A stretch of DNA of 64,000 nt from JBHIYN01 sp041984235. GTDB lineage: Bacteria > Pseudomonadota > Gammaproteobacteria > Ga0077536. The position numbers and the translations under genes are program-made. The notes below the pieces were generated by a model. It ran no database searches, was not told the origin of the DNA, and was given only the letters and a program-made list of their open reading frames with translations. This document shows positions 7,790 through 16,513 of this stretch, piece after piece. The number at the start of each line of letters is the position of its first letter. The first letter of the stretch is position 1. The stretch covers positions 310,001 through 374,000 of the forward strand of contig JBHIYN010000003.1 of assembly GCA_041984235.1 (NCBI GenBank), written 5' to 3'.

Positions 7790-8548
7790 ATGCACTGCAA
7801 GCACCTCAATCTCTCTTCCCTCCGCCGCGTGCGCGGCGCCGCCACCGTGCTGCTCGCCGCCGCCCTGGTCACGGGCACACCGGCCGCTCTTGCCGAAGGT
7901 TCGCCGGCCGATTCCAAGTGGCGCGTGCGTGGCCGCGTCATCGGCATTATCCCCGACGACTCCAGCAGCAACATCAACCTCGAGACCGCGACCACCAGCA
8001 CCCCGCTCACCGCCGGCGTCGGCGCCGACGCGGCCTGGGTACCGGAGCTCGACGTGACCTACATGATCACGCCGCATTTCGGCATCGAGGCGATCGCCGG
8101 CATGGCCAACCATGACGTCGAGATCGATGGCTCCGACCCGGTGCTGAACGGGCTCGGCGTGCCCGACGGCACCAAGATCTTCGACGTCTGGGTGCTGCCG
8201 CCGACGGTGACCCTGCAGTACCACTTCCGGCCGGCGGCCAGGTTCCGGCCCTACGCCGGTGTCGGCGTCAACTACACGGCATTCCTGTGGAACGACGCGA
8301 CCAAGAACCTGGAACGCACGCTGGGTGGCCCGGTGGACGTCGATACGTCCAGTTCGTGGGGCTGGGCGGCGCAGTTCGGCCTCGACTGGGACATCGGCGG
8401 CAACTGGTTCGCCAACATCGACGTCAAGTACATCGACATCGACACCACCGCCTCCCTGCACCCGGCCGCGCTGCCCGGCGTCGGCCTGCGTGTGAATCTC
8501 GACGTCGACCCCTGGGTCGTAGGCGCCGGAATCGGGTATCGTTTCTGA
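7790..8548 (+). CDS. ompW: OmpW/AlkL-family outer membrane beta-barrel protein
   Basis: The 252-residue protein has a signal peptide ending near residue 35 (AALA), then alternating amphipathic strands and a terminal GYRF with C-terminal aromatic residue, as in outer-membrane barrels. Family features of OmpW include the WRVRGRVIGIIPDDSS opening, D(V)TYMITPHFGIE, TVTLQYHF, FRPYAGVGVNYT and the late DVKYIDIDT segment. OmpW proteins form narrow eight-stranded barrels for small hydrophobic molecules. In enterobacteria ompW responds to oxygen and FNR, which fits the FNR box about 165 bp upstream and the location next to the cbb3 genes. Confidence 0.88.
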   Translation: MHCKHLNLSSLRRVRGAATVLLAAALVTGTPAALAEGSPADSKWRVRGRVIGIIPDDSSSNINLETATTSTPLTAGVGADAAWVPELDVTYMITPHFGIEAIAGMANHDVEIDGSDPVLNGLGVPDGTKIFDVWVLPPTVTLQYHFRPAARFRPYAGVGVNYTAFLWNDATKNLERTLGGPVDVDTSSSWGWAAQFGLDWDIGGNWFANIDVKYIDIDTTASLHPAALPGVGLRVNLDVDPWVVGAGIGYRF

Positions 8549-8562
8549 ACCTGGATACGGGT

Positions 8563-8589
8563 GGCGGCGGCCGCGCCGCAGCCGCCGCC
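8563..8589. terminator. GC-rich hairpin after ompW
   Basis: GGCGGCGGC (8563-8571) pairs perfectly with GCCGCCGCC (8581-8589) across a nine-base loop, 14 bp after the ompW stop. There is no T-run after it, so it is not a classical intrinsic terminator on the plus strand. It may stabilise or attenuate the transcript between ompW and ccoN. Confidence 0.4.
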
Positions 8590-8591
8590 CT

Positions 8592-8607
8592 TGACGCGGG
8601 GGCGTCA
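8592..8607. promoter_or_regulatory. Perfect inverted repeat upstream of ccoN
   Basis: TGACGC-GGGG-GCGTCA is a perfect 6+6 palindrome with a four-base spacer, 54 bp before the ccoN ATG. Its TGA-N10-TCA spacing differs from CRP/FNR sites (TGA-N6-TCA), so it is not an FNR box. It may be an operator for another regulator or chance in GC-rich DNA. Confidence 0.35.
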
Positions 8608-8661
8608 TAGCGGGCTCCGCGGCAGCGGCCAGCCCGGCAACACGCAACGGGAGTGGTTCGG

Positions 8662-10077
8662 ATGACCGAAACGTACAACTACAAGGTAGTGCGCCAGTTC
8701 GCGATCATGACGGTCGTGTGGGGGCTGGTCGGCATGCTGGTCGGGGTGTGGATCGCGGCGCAGCTCGCCTTTCCCGCCCTCAACTTCGACCTGCCGTGGC
8801 TGACCTTCGGCCGGCTGCGCCCCCTGCACACCAATGCCGTGATCTTCGCCTTCGGCGGCTGCGCGCTGTTCGCCGGTTCCTACTACATCGTCCAGCGCAC
8901 CTGCCACGTGCGCCTGGTCAGCGACCGGCTCGCGGCCTTCACCTTCTGGGGCTGGCAGGCCGTGATCGTGCTCGCCGCGGTGACCCTGCCGCTCGGCATC
9001 ACCACGTCGAAGGAATACGCCGAGCTCGAGTGGCCCATCGACGTGCTCATCACGGTGGTGTGGGTCGCCTACGCGGTGGTCTTCTTCGGCACGGTGGCGC
9101 GGCGCCGTGTGAAGCATATCTACGTCGCCAACTGGTTCTTCGCCGCCTTCATCATCACCATCGCGGTGCTGCACATCGTCAACAGCCTCGCGCTGCCCGC
9201 CAGCCTGACCAAGTCGTACTCGATGTTTGCGGGCACCCAGGACGCCATGGTGCAGTGGTGGTACGGCCACAACGCGGTCGGGTTCTTCCTGACCGCCGGT
9301 TTCCTCGGCCTGATGTACTACTTCATCCCCAAGATCGTGGAACGGCCGGTGTACTCCTACCGCCTCTCCATCGTGCACTTCTGGGCGCTGGTGTTCACCT
9401 ACATCTGGGCCGGACCACATCACCTGCACTACACCGCGCTGCCGAACTGGGCGCAGTCGCTGGGCATGGTGATGTCCCTGATCCTGCTGGCGCCGTCCTG
9501 GGGCGGCATGATCAACGGCATCATGACTCTCTCGGGCGCGTGGCATAAGCTGCGCACCGACCCGGTGCTGCGTTTCATCATCGTGTCGGTGTCGTTCTAC
9601 GGCATGTCGACGTTCGAAGGGCCGATGATGTCGATCAAGACCGTCAACGCCCTCTCGCACTACACCGACTGGACCATCGGGCACGTGCACTCCGGCGCCC
9701 TTGGCTGGGTCGGCTTCATCTCGCTCGGCGTGATCTACTACCTGCTGCCACGCCTGTACGGCCGGGAAATCTACTCGCTCAAGCTGATCGAGGTGCATTT
9801 CTGGGTCTCGACCATCGGCATCGTCCTCTACATCACGGCGATGTGGGTGGCGGGTGTCATGCAGGGGCTGATGTGGCGTGCGGTCAACGACGACGGCACT
9901 CTCACCTACAGCTTCATCGAGTCGGTAGAAGCGATGTTCCCGTTCTACCTGATCCGGCTGCTCGGCGGCCTGCTCTACTTCGCCGGCACCGTGATCATGG
10001 CCTACAACCTGTGGCGCACCTGCGCCGGCAGCAAACCGGTGGCGGCGGAAATCCCGACGCCGGCCATGGCGCACTGA
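8662..10077 (+). CDS. ccoN: cbb3-type cytochrome c oxidase subunit I CcoN
   Basis: Catalytic subunit of the high-affinity cbb3 terminal oxidase, a 12-helix heme-copper protein reducing oxygen at low tension. It carries the expected histidine ligands: PLHTNAVIFAFGG for the low-spin heme, WWYGHNAVGF with the CuB His and nearby Tyr, the GPHHLHYT CuB His pair, and IGHVHSGALGW for the two hemes. Length (471 residues) is normal. I choose ATG 8662, which follows a GGGAG at a good distance, over an in-frame GTG three codons upstream. It is the first gene of a ccoNOQP-X-ccoG-fixH operon and is followed 15 bp later by ccoO. Confidence 0.98.
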   Translation: MTETYNYKVVRQFAIMTVVWGLVGMLVGVWIAAQLAFPALNFDLPWLTFGRLRPLHTNAVIFAFGGCALFAGSYYIVQRTCHVRLVSDRLAAFTFWGWQAVIVLAAVTLPLGITTSKEYAELEWPIDVLITVVWVAYAVVFFGTVARRRVKHIYVANWFFAAFIITIAVLHIVNSLALPASLTKSYSMFAGTQDAMVQWWYGHNAVGFFLTAGFLGLMYYFIPKIVERPVYSYRLSIVHFWALVFTYIWAGPHHLHYTALPNWAQSLGMVMSLILLAPSWGGMINGIMTLSGAWHKLRTDPVLRFIIVSVSFYGMSTFEGPMMSIKTVNALSHYTDWTIGHVHSGALGWVGFISLGVIYYLLPRLYGREIYSLKLIEVHFWVSTIGIVLYITAMWVAGVMQGLMWRAVNDDGTLTYSFIESVEAMFPFYLIRLLGGLLYFAGTVIMAYNLWRTCAGSKPVAAEIPTPAMAH

Positions 10078-10092
10078 GGCAGGAGACCGGCT

Positions 10093-10701
10093 ATGAAACA
10101 CGAAAGCATAGAGGTCAACATCGGCTTCATGATGGTGCTGATCATCCTCACCATCTCGGTCGGTAGCCTGGTCACGATCACGCCGTTGTTCTTCCAGCAC
10201 TCGACCACCGAGCCGGTCAAGGGGCTGGAGCCCTATCCCGCCCTGCAGCTGGCCGGGCGTGACGTGTACGTTCGCGAGGGCTGCTATACCTGTCACTCGC
10301 AGATGATCCGGCCGTTCCGGGCCGAGACCGAGCGCTACGGCCATTACTCGCTGGCCGGTGAATTCGTCTACGACCGCCCGTTCCAGTGGGGCTCCAAGCG
10401 CACCGGGCCGGACCTGCACCGCGTTGGCGGCCGCTACAGCGACGAGTGGCACCGGGTCCACCTGGTCAACCCGCGCGACGTGGTGCCGGAGTCGATCATG
10501 CCGGGCTACCCGTGGCTGGAGGATGCCGGCCTGGACGGCGCAGCGGTCGCACAGAACATGCGCACCCTGCGCAAGCTCGGCTCCCCGTACAGTGACGAGC
10601 AGATCGACAAGGCCCCCGCCGAGCTCGCCGGCAAGACCGAGATGGACGCGCTCATCGCCTACCTGCAGGGCCTGGGCACAGCGGTGCAGACGCGGAGATA
10701 G
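10093..10701 (+). CDS. ccoO: cbb3-type cytochrome c oxidase subunit II CcoO
   Basis: Membrane-anchored monoheme cytochrome c subunit of the cbb3 oxidase, 202 residues. An N-terminal helix (about residues 11-31) is followed by the CYTCHSQMIRPF heme site (C64, C67, H68), diagnostic of CcoO/FixO. Other family patterns are PVKGLEPYPALQLAGRDVY, GPDLHRVGGRYSDEWH and the late SIMPGYPWL loop, whose Met is the likely distal heme ligand. An AGGAG lies just before the ATG. It sits directly after ccoN and overlaps no other gene. Confidence 0.98.
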   Translation: MKHESIEVNIGFMMVLIILTISVGSLVTITPLFFQHSTTEPVKGLEPYPALQLAGRDVYVREGCYTCHSQMIRPFRAETERYGHYSLAGEFVYDRPFQWGSKRTGPDLHRVGGRYSDEWHRVHLVNPRDVVPESIMPGYPWLEDAGLDGAAVAQNMRTLRKLGSPYSDEQIDKAPAELAGKTEMDALIAYLQGLGTAVQTRR

Positions 10702-10703
10702 GC

Positions 10704-10865
10704 GTGGGCTGGGTGTTCTCACTGTGGACGGTATTCGTCGCCGTCGTTTTCGCCGGGGTCGTGGTGTGGGCTTTCCGCCGCAGCAGCCGGCCGGAATTCG
10801 AGCAAGCGGCGCGAATTCCGCTGGAAGACGACGACATTCCTACTGAACGGCGCCAAGGAGACTAA
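10704..10865 (+). CDS. ccoQ: cbb3-type oxidase small subunit CcoQ
   Basis: A 53-residue membrane peptide read from GTG 10704, two bases after the ccoO stop, to TAA 10863-10865. It starts MGWVFSLWTVFVAVVFAGVV, a single membrane helix, then VWAFRRSSRPEFEQAARIPL and the acidic DDD-I-P tail typical of CcoQ/FixQ. CcoQ stabilises the CcoNO-CcoP assembly. The gene is easily missed because it is short and starts with GTG. Its end contains the AAGGAG ribosome-binding site for ccoP. Confidence 0.93.
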   Translation: MGWVFSLWTVFVAVVFAGVVVWAFRRSSRPEFEQAARIPLEDDDIPTERRQGD

Positions 10866-10867
10866 GC

Positions 10868-11794
10868 ATGGCCGACTTCACCAGCCTCTTCTGGAGCGGT
10901 TTCATCGGCAGCGTGACCCTGGTCAGCATTTTTGCCCTGCTGTGGTTCGTGTGGGCACAGTCCAACGCGCGCAAACCGAGCGTCGACGAGCAGGGAACGC
11001 CGGAGACCATGGGCCACAAGTGGGACGGCGACCTCGAGGAATACAACAACCCGCTGCCGCGCTGGTGGCTGAACCTGTTCTACATCACGCTGTTCTGGGG
11101 CCTCGGCTATCTCATCGCCTATCCCGGGCTCGGCCACTTCGAGGGCGTACTCGGCTGGTCCCAGCTGGGACAGTATGCCGAGGAGGTCGCGGCGGCCGAA
11201 GCGCGCCACGGCGAGCTCTTCGAGCGCTTCGCCGACACCCCGATCGAGACGCTGGCCGGTGACGAGGAAGCGCTGGAGGTCGGCGAGAACCTCTACGCCA
11301 GCTACTGCACCCAGTGTCATGGCTCGGACGCCGGTGGCGCACGCGGCTTCCCCAGCCTGGTCGACGACGAGTGGCAGTGGGGCGGAACCCCGGAGGCGAT
11401 CGAGGCGACCATCCTCAACGGACGCATCGCCGCCATGCCTGGCTGGGGCGCGGTCCTCGGCGCGGACGGCGTGCAGCAGGCAGCCGACTACGTCGAGCAC
11501 CTCGCCGGGCGCGACATCCCCGCCGATCGCGTCGCCGCCGGCGAGACCGTCTACACCACCAACTGCGTGGTCTGCCACGGCGCCGATGGCGGCGGTAACC
11601 CGGCGCTGGGCGCGCCGGCGCTGAACAACGACATCTGGGTCTACGGCGGCACCCGCACGCGCATTGTCGAGACCCTGACCGAGGGTCGTAACGGGCGCAT
11701 GCCGGCACACGAGAACTTCCTCGGCCCGGCCAAGGTGCACGTGCTCGCTGCCTACGTCTACAGCTTCACCCGCGGCAACGCCCCCAACCGCTGA
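10868..11794 (+). CDS. ccoP: cbb3-type cytochrome c oxidase subunit III CcoP, diheme cytochrome c
   Basis: The 308-residue membrane-anchored diheme cytochrome c passes electrons to CcoNO. It has two N-terminal hydrophobic segments, the DGDLEEYNNPLPRWWLNLF motif diagnostic of CcoP, then two cytochrome c domains with CTQCH and CVVCH heme motifs. Met ligands are likely in MPGWG and RMPAHENF. An AAGGAG precedes the ATG at the right distance. It is followed 14 bp later by a small unnamed membrane gene, then ccoG. Confidence 0.98.
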   Translation: MADFTSLFWSGFIGSVTLVSIFALLWFVWAQSNARKPSVDEQGTPETMGHKWDGDLEEYNNPLPRWWLNLFYITLFWGLGYLIAYPGLGHFEGVLGWSQLGQYAEEVAAAEARHGELFERFADTPIETLAGDEEALEVGENLYASYCTQCHGSDAGGARGFPSLVDDEWQWGGTPEAIEATILNGRIAAMPGWGAVLGADGVQQAADYVEHLAGRDIPADRVAAGETVYTTNCVVCHGADGGGNPALGAPALNNDIWVYGGTRTRIVETLTEGRNGRMPAHENFLGPAKVHVLAAYVYSFTRGNAPNR

Positions 11795-11808
11795 GCGGCA
11801 GACCGGCG

Positions 11809-12088
11809 ATGCTCAACAGCCCGTTCGAGCCGGCGCCCTGGATGCCGGTCCCGGCCCGCTTCGGCGCCGTGCTGTGGCTGTCCTTCCTGCTCGCCGGGGT
11901 GGCCACGGGCGTGTTCTTCTCGCTCATCGACCCCGACGCGCTGCGCCCCTGCGTGCCGTTCCCGGACGTCAGTCGCACCGCGGCCTACAGTATCGGCTTC
12001 TTCGCCTTCTGGTTGCTGACCGCGGCGGCCGGCGTGCTTTCCGTCATGTTCACCTATCCGCCGGCGCCCGATACGCCTGACGACCACG

Positions 12089-12096
<8 letters not shown>
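11809..12096 (+). CDS. Small two-helix membrane protein in the cbb3 operon
   Basis: A 95-residue protein with two predicted membrane helices (about residues 20-42 and 62-82) joined by a short loop containing LRPCVPFPDVSR, and a short acidic C-terminus. It lies between ccoP and ccoG and overlaps the ccoG start by eight bases, so it is translated as part of the operon. I do not recognise a characterised family. Position and translational coupling suggest a role in cbb3 assembly or stability; this is inference only. Confidence 0.75.
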
Positions 12097-13479
<1,383 letters not shown>

Positions 13480-13483
<4 letters not shown>

Positions 13484-13971
13484 GCAACGAAGAGAAAGGC
13501 CAGAGCTGGTACCGCGAGCCCTGGGCCTGGCTGGTGGTCGGACTCCCGCTCAGCGCCGTCGCCGCCTGCATGGTGACCATCGTCATCGCGATACGCACGG
13601 CCGACGGCCTCGTCGTCGACGACTATTACAAGCGCGGACTGGAGATCAACCGGGTGCTGGACCGCGAGGCGCGCGCGGCCGAGCTTGGTCTGGCGCTCGA
13701 GGTCACGGCGCTCAACCGCGGTGACTATGCCTTCACCCTCGCCGCGCAGACGACCGCGGCCTTCCCGGACGACCTCGACGTGCTGTTCGCGCACGCCACG
13801 CGCGCGGCCGGTGACCAGGCCACGCGCGCCGAGCACCTCGGCGGCGGACATTACCGCGGCCGCATCGACCCGCTGGACCCCGGCCCCTGGTACCTCGATG
13901 TCTCGACACCCGAGTGGCGCCTGGTACGCCGCGTGGTAGTCGGCAGCGAGGGGCGCGCCAGCCTGCGCTGA
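13480..13971 (+). CDS. ccoH: FixH/CcoH cbb3 oxidase assembly protein
   Basis: A 163-residue protein with one N-terminal membrane helix preceded by WYREPWAWLVVG, then DGLVVDDYYKRGLEINR, the diagnostic FixH pattern, and a periplasmic beta-rich domain ending in PGPWYLDV. FixH/CcoH interacts with CcoN and is needed for stable assembly of cbb3. The GTG start overlaps the ccoG stop by four bases. It is the last gene of the operon and converges with the hemerythrin gene 11 bp away. Confidence 0.93.
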
Positions 13972-13982
13972 CGCGCGCCGGC

Positions 13983-14531
13983 TCAGCGTGCCGCCATGAT
14001 CGCCTGGTAGAGGCGATCGAAACGCTGGTCCACGGTGCGTCCGAACACCGGGTCGGCCGTGGCTGCCTTGGTTGCCTCGATGTGCCTGAGCTCGGCCGCG
14101 GTCAGCGCCGTGCGCGCGGCGCCGAAGACGCGAGCCTCTTCGCGGTTCATGTGCTCGCGGTTGCGTTCGAGGAAGTCCTCGCTGAGCTCGAGCAGGCGTT
14201 CCCGGGAAACCATCTGGCCCGCGCAGGCGCCTTTCAGCAGGTCGCGCAGCGTGACCCCGAGTTCGCCCAGCTCGTGGTGCTGGCGGCCGAGCAGTTCGAG
14301 ATCCCCGGCGACGCCGGGCTCGCGCTCCGTCAGCAGCGCGTAAACCGCGTCCTCGGCCGGATGATGGACGACGTCGGAATAGGCCGTGAAGTAGGACACG
14401 ATGTCCAGCATCAGGTGGTAGTCGGCGTCGGCGTCGGCCTGCTGCAGCAGCGCCACCTGCTGCGCGAACAGGTCGAGCAGTGCCGCCATGTTGACATGAT
14501 CGTGGTGCAGCTTGTCGAGCAGGTCGCTCAT
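13983..14531 (-). CDS. Hemerythrin HHE-domain protein
   Basis: The 182-residue four-helix protein carries the hemerythrin ligand pattern: LHHDHVNM in helix one, HHPAEDAVY in helix two, RQHHELGEL in helix three and REHMNREE in helix four. These His and acidic residues bind a di-iron centre that holds oxygen, or in some cases nitric oxide. It is the last gene of a probable fnr - receiver - hemerythrin transcript, with a 38-bp gap from the receiver gene. Beside a cbb3 operon it may act as an oxygen or NO buffer or sensor; this role is inference. Confidence 0.88.
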   Translation of the reverse strand: MSDLLDKLHHDHVNMAALLDLFAQQVALLQQADADADYHLMLDIVSYFTAYSDVVHHPAEDAVYALLTEREPGVAGDLELLGRQHHELGELGVTLRDLLKGACAGQMVSRERLLELSEDFLERNREHMNREEARVFGAARTALTAAELRHIEATKAATADPVFGRTVDQRFDRLYQAIMAAR

Positions 14532-14569
14532 GTGCGGGTCTCCGTTGCGAACGGTGCGTGCTACGTGCC

Positions 14570-14971
14570 TCAGCCAGCCTCGTCGGGGCGCCGCGCCAGG
14601 GCGCGGCGCAAGGCCTGCACGATGCGTGCGTCCGGCGGGTCGGGCAGGAAATCGCTGACCCCGGCGCGCACCGCGCGCACCGCGGCGCCGACCTCGCCGC
14701 GTCCCGCGGTCATGACGATGACCGGCTCCGGGCCGTCACAGCGGTACACGCGCAGCAATTCCAGCCCGCTCATGTCATCGAGCATGTAATCCACCACCAG
14801 GCCCTTGCACGGCGCTGCGCGCAGCAGCCCCAGCGCCTCGGCCGCGGTGGCGCAGCCGACTGCCTCCATGTCCGCCGCCGACAGCAGTGACAGGATTCGC
14901 TCACGCGCGAGCGGCTTCGAATTGACCACGACCACGCGCGCCGAGGGCTCGACGTGCTCGGCCACCCTCAT
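14570..14971 (-). CDS. Receiver-only response regulator with degenerate active site
   Basis: The 133-residue protein folds as a single receiver: VVVVNSKPLARERIL, VVDYMLDDMSGLELL, VIVMTAGRG and a final DFLPDPPD. The phospho-acceptor Asp (VVD) and the Thr are kept. The N-terminal acidic pair that binds magnesium is replaced by Asn-Ser, and the invariant Lys before Pro is replaced (FLPDP instead of FLxKP). Such changes usually abolish normal phosphorylation. The ATG at 14971 has an AGGAGG site. It lies 31 bp after fnr and before the hemerythrin gene. It may act as a phosphate-independent adaptor; no output domain is present. Confidence 0.8.
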   Translation of the reverse strand: MRVAEHVEPSARVVVVNSKPLARERILSLLSAADMEAVGCATAAEALGLLRAAPCKGLVVDYMLDDMSGLELLRVYRCDGPEPVIVMTAGRGEVGAAVRAVRAGVSDFLPDPPDARIVQALRRALARRPDEAG

Positions 14972-15002
14972 GGCGACGGCCTCCTGACCTCCCACGCGCG
15001 GC

Positions 15003-15752
15003 TCAGCCCGAGGTCGCGCGCGGGCCGGCCTGCGGCGCATCGCCCGCGGTCGCCCGCAGGGCGTCGAAGGACAGGATGCGCACGTGGCGGCGGTCGACGG
15101 CGATGGCGCCGGTCGACTGCAGCTCGCCGAACAGGCGGCTGACCGTTTCCACGGCCAGCGACAGGTAATTGGCGATGTCCTGGCGTGGCATACTGAGATT
15201 GAACTCGTTACGCGCGCAGCCGCGCGCGGCAAAACGTTCCGAGAGGTCCAGCAGCAGGGACGCGAAGCGCGCCGCGGCGGACTTCTGTCCCAGCAGCAGC
15301 GCGTGCGCGTTCTTGTCGTTCATCTGGCGCGCCGCGGCACGCATGACCTCGCGCCACAGGCGCGGTGTGCGGGCGAGGCCATCGTCGTCGACATTGAACG
15401 GAATGCGGCACAGGGCGGCGGTCTCCAGCGCCACCACCGAGGTCTGGTGGCGGCCACTGTCGAGCGCATCGAAGCCGAGCAGGTCGCCGGGAAAATGGAA
15501 GGAGACGATTTGCTCCAGGCCGTCGCTGGAATCGAAATAGCTCTTGGCCGAGCCCGAGCGCAGCACGTACAGGTACTCGATGCGGTCACCCTGGCGGAAC
15601 ATGTGCTGGTTGCGCTTGAGCGGGGTACTGCAGCGCTGTGCCTGACTCTCCTCGACCACCTCGCCGACGCCGTGGACGATGCACGAACGCGCCCACGGGC
15701 AGCGTTCGCAAGTCGTTGAAGCCTGTGGAAAATTAATGACTTTCCCGCGCAT
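15003..15752 (-). CDS. fnr: FNR/ANR-type oxygen-sensing transcriptional regulator
   Basis: A 249-residue Crp/Fnr regulator. Three N-terminal cysteines with FNR spacing C-x2-C-x5-C (C15, C18, C24) and a fourth in ALETAALCRIPF (about C115) match the four ligands of the oxygen-labile 4Fe-4S cluster in E. coli FNR. The helix-turn-helix has MPRQDIANYLSLAVETVSRL, with the E-T-x-S-R core that reads TTGAT half sites. This argues for true FNR/ANR rather than the cluster-less FixK. I prefer ATG 15752; an in-frame TTG lies 12 bp upstream. A possible FixJ site lies about 100 bp upstream, and fixL-fixJ are just beyond. Confidence 0.93.
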   Translation of the reverse strand: MRGKVINFPQASTTCERCPWARSCIVHGVGEVVEESQAQRCSTPLKRNQHMFRQGDRIEYLYVLRSGSAKSYFDSSDGLEQIVSFHFPGDLLGFDALDSGRHQTSVVALETAALCRIPFNVDDDGLARTPRLWREVMRAAARQMNDKNAHALLLGQKSAAARFASLLLDLSERFAARGCARNEFNLSMPRQDIANYLSLAVETVSRLFGELQSTGAIAVDRRHVRILSFDALRATAGDAPQAGPRATSG

Positions 15753-15849
15753 ACTGACCCCCAAGTCCTGTCGTCGTGCGTCGGGATCAAGTCTCGCTCA
15801 CGCCTGCCGGGGGCGACATTCGCGGTTTCGCGTAAGGCGGATTCGGAAA

Positions 15850-15857
15850 CTACGTAG
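15850..15857 (-). promoter_or_regulatory. Possible FixJ-binding site in the fnr promoter
   Basis: CTACGTAG, read on the minus strand as CTACGTAGTTTCC, resembles the GTAMGTAG class of FixJ sites described from in-vitro selection (seven of eight bases). It sits in the 137-bp gap between fixJ and fnr, about 100 bp before the fnr ATG, comparable to the FixJ site placement upstream of rhizobial fixK. The core is palindromic and short, so chance is possible. Confidence 0.45.
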
Positions 15858-15889
15858 GCCCGCGACAGGGCCGGCGCCGCGCCCGCGGC

Positions 15890-16513
15890 CTACTCCGGGC
15901 CGGCCTCGAGGCGGGTCACCATGGAGACCAGCTCGGCGAGCGAGCCCGCGCCGGTCTTGGCCATGACCTTCGCGCGGTGAATCTCGACCGTACGCTCGCT
16001 CAGCCCCAGCTCGATCGCCACCACCTTGTTGGCCTGGCCGGCGACGATGCGGGTCATCACCTCGTGCTCGCGCGGCGACAGCAGCGCGATGCGGGCGCGC
16101 GCATCCTCCAGCGCCCCGCGCGAGGCGCGGTTGACGCGATCGAGCTCCAGCGCCTGGTTGATGCGTTCGAGCAGCAGCTGGTCGTTGAACGGCTTCTCGA
16201 TGAAATCTATCGCGCCATGCTTCATCGCCCGCACCGCCATCGCGATGTCACCGTGGCCGGTGATGAAGATCACCGGCATGGCGATGTCGCGCGCACGCAG
16301 CTCGTCCTGCAGCTCCAGCCCGCTCATACCGGGCATGCGGATATCCAGCACCAGGCAGCCGCTGCGCTCCGGGTCGCAGCCGTCGAGGAAGGTCTGGGCA
16401 GAGTCGAAGGTCTCGACCGGCAGGGCCATCGAACGCAGCAGCAGGGACAGGGACTGGCGTACCGCGGCATCGTCGTCGACGACGAACACGGTGGCGTCGG
16501 TGGATGGTTTCAT
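15890..16513 (-). CDS. fixJ: FixJ-family two-component response regulator
   Basis: The 207-residue regulator has a receiver domain with all key residues (VDDDAA acidic cluster, phospho-Asp57 in LVLDIRMPG, FITGHGD Thr, IEKPF Lys). A LuxR-type helix-turn-helix follows: LSPREHEVMTRIVAGQANK, then GLSERTVEIHRAKVMAK. This layout and sequence are typical of FixJ, which activates fixK-type genes at low oxygen. Its ATG overlaps the stop of the histidine kinase by four bases (ATGA), so the kinase and regulator are a coupled pair. The likely target is the fnr gene downstream. Confidence 0.93.
   Translation of the reverse strand: MKPSTDATVFVVDDDAAVRQSLSLLLRSMALPVETFDSAQTFLDGCDPERSGCLVLDIRMPGMSGLELQDELRARDIAMPVIFITGHGDIAMAVRAMKHGAIDFIEKPFNDQLLLERINQALELDRVNRASRGALEDARARIALLSPREHEVMTRIVAGQANKVVAIELGLSERTVEIHRAKVMAKTGAGSLAELVSMVTRLEAGPE

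Noticed and set aside
8592..8607. TGACGC/GCGTCA palindrome as an FNR box for ccoN
   Set aside because: The distance between TGA and TCA is 10 bases, not the 6 of CRP/FNR sites. It is kept only as an unassigned palindrome.
8605..10722. 705-codon minus-strand open frame
   Set aside because: It is antisense to ccoN/ccoO, rich in His, Arg and Asp with low-complexity repeats, and arises from high GC at third positions.
15770..15800. TTGAT half site upstream of fnr as an autoregulatory FNR box
   Set aside because: The second half matches the ATCAA arm at only two of five positions.
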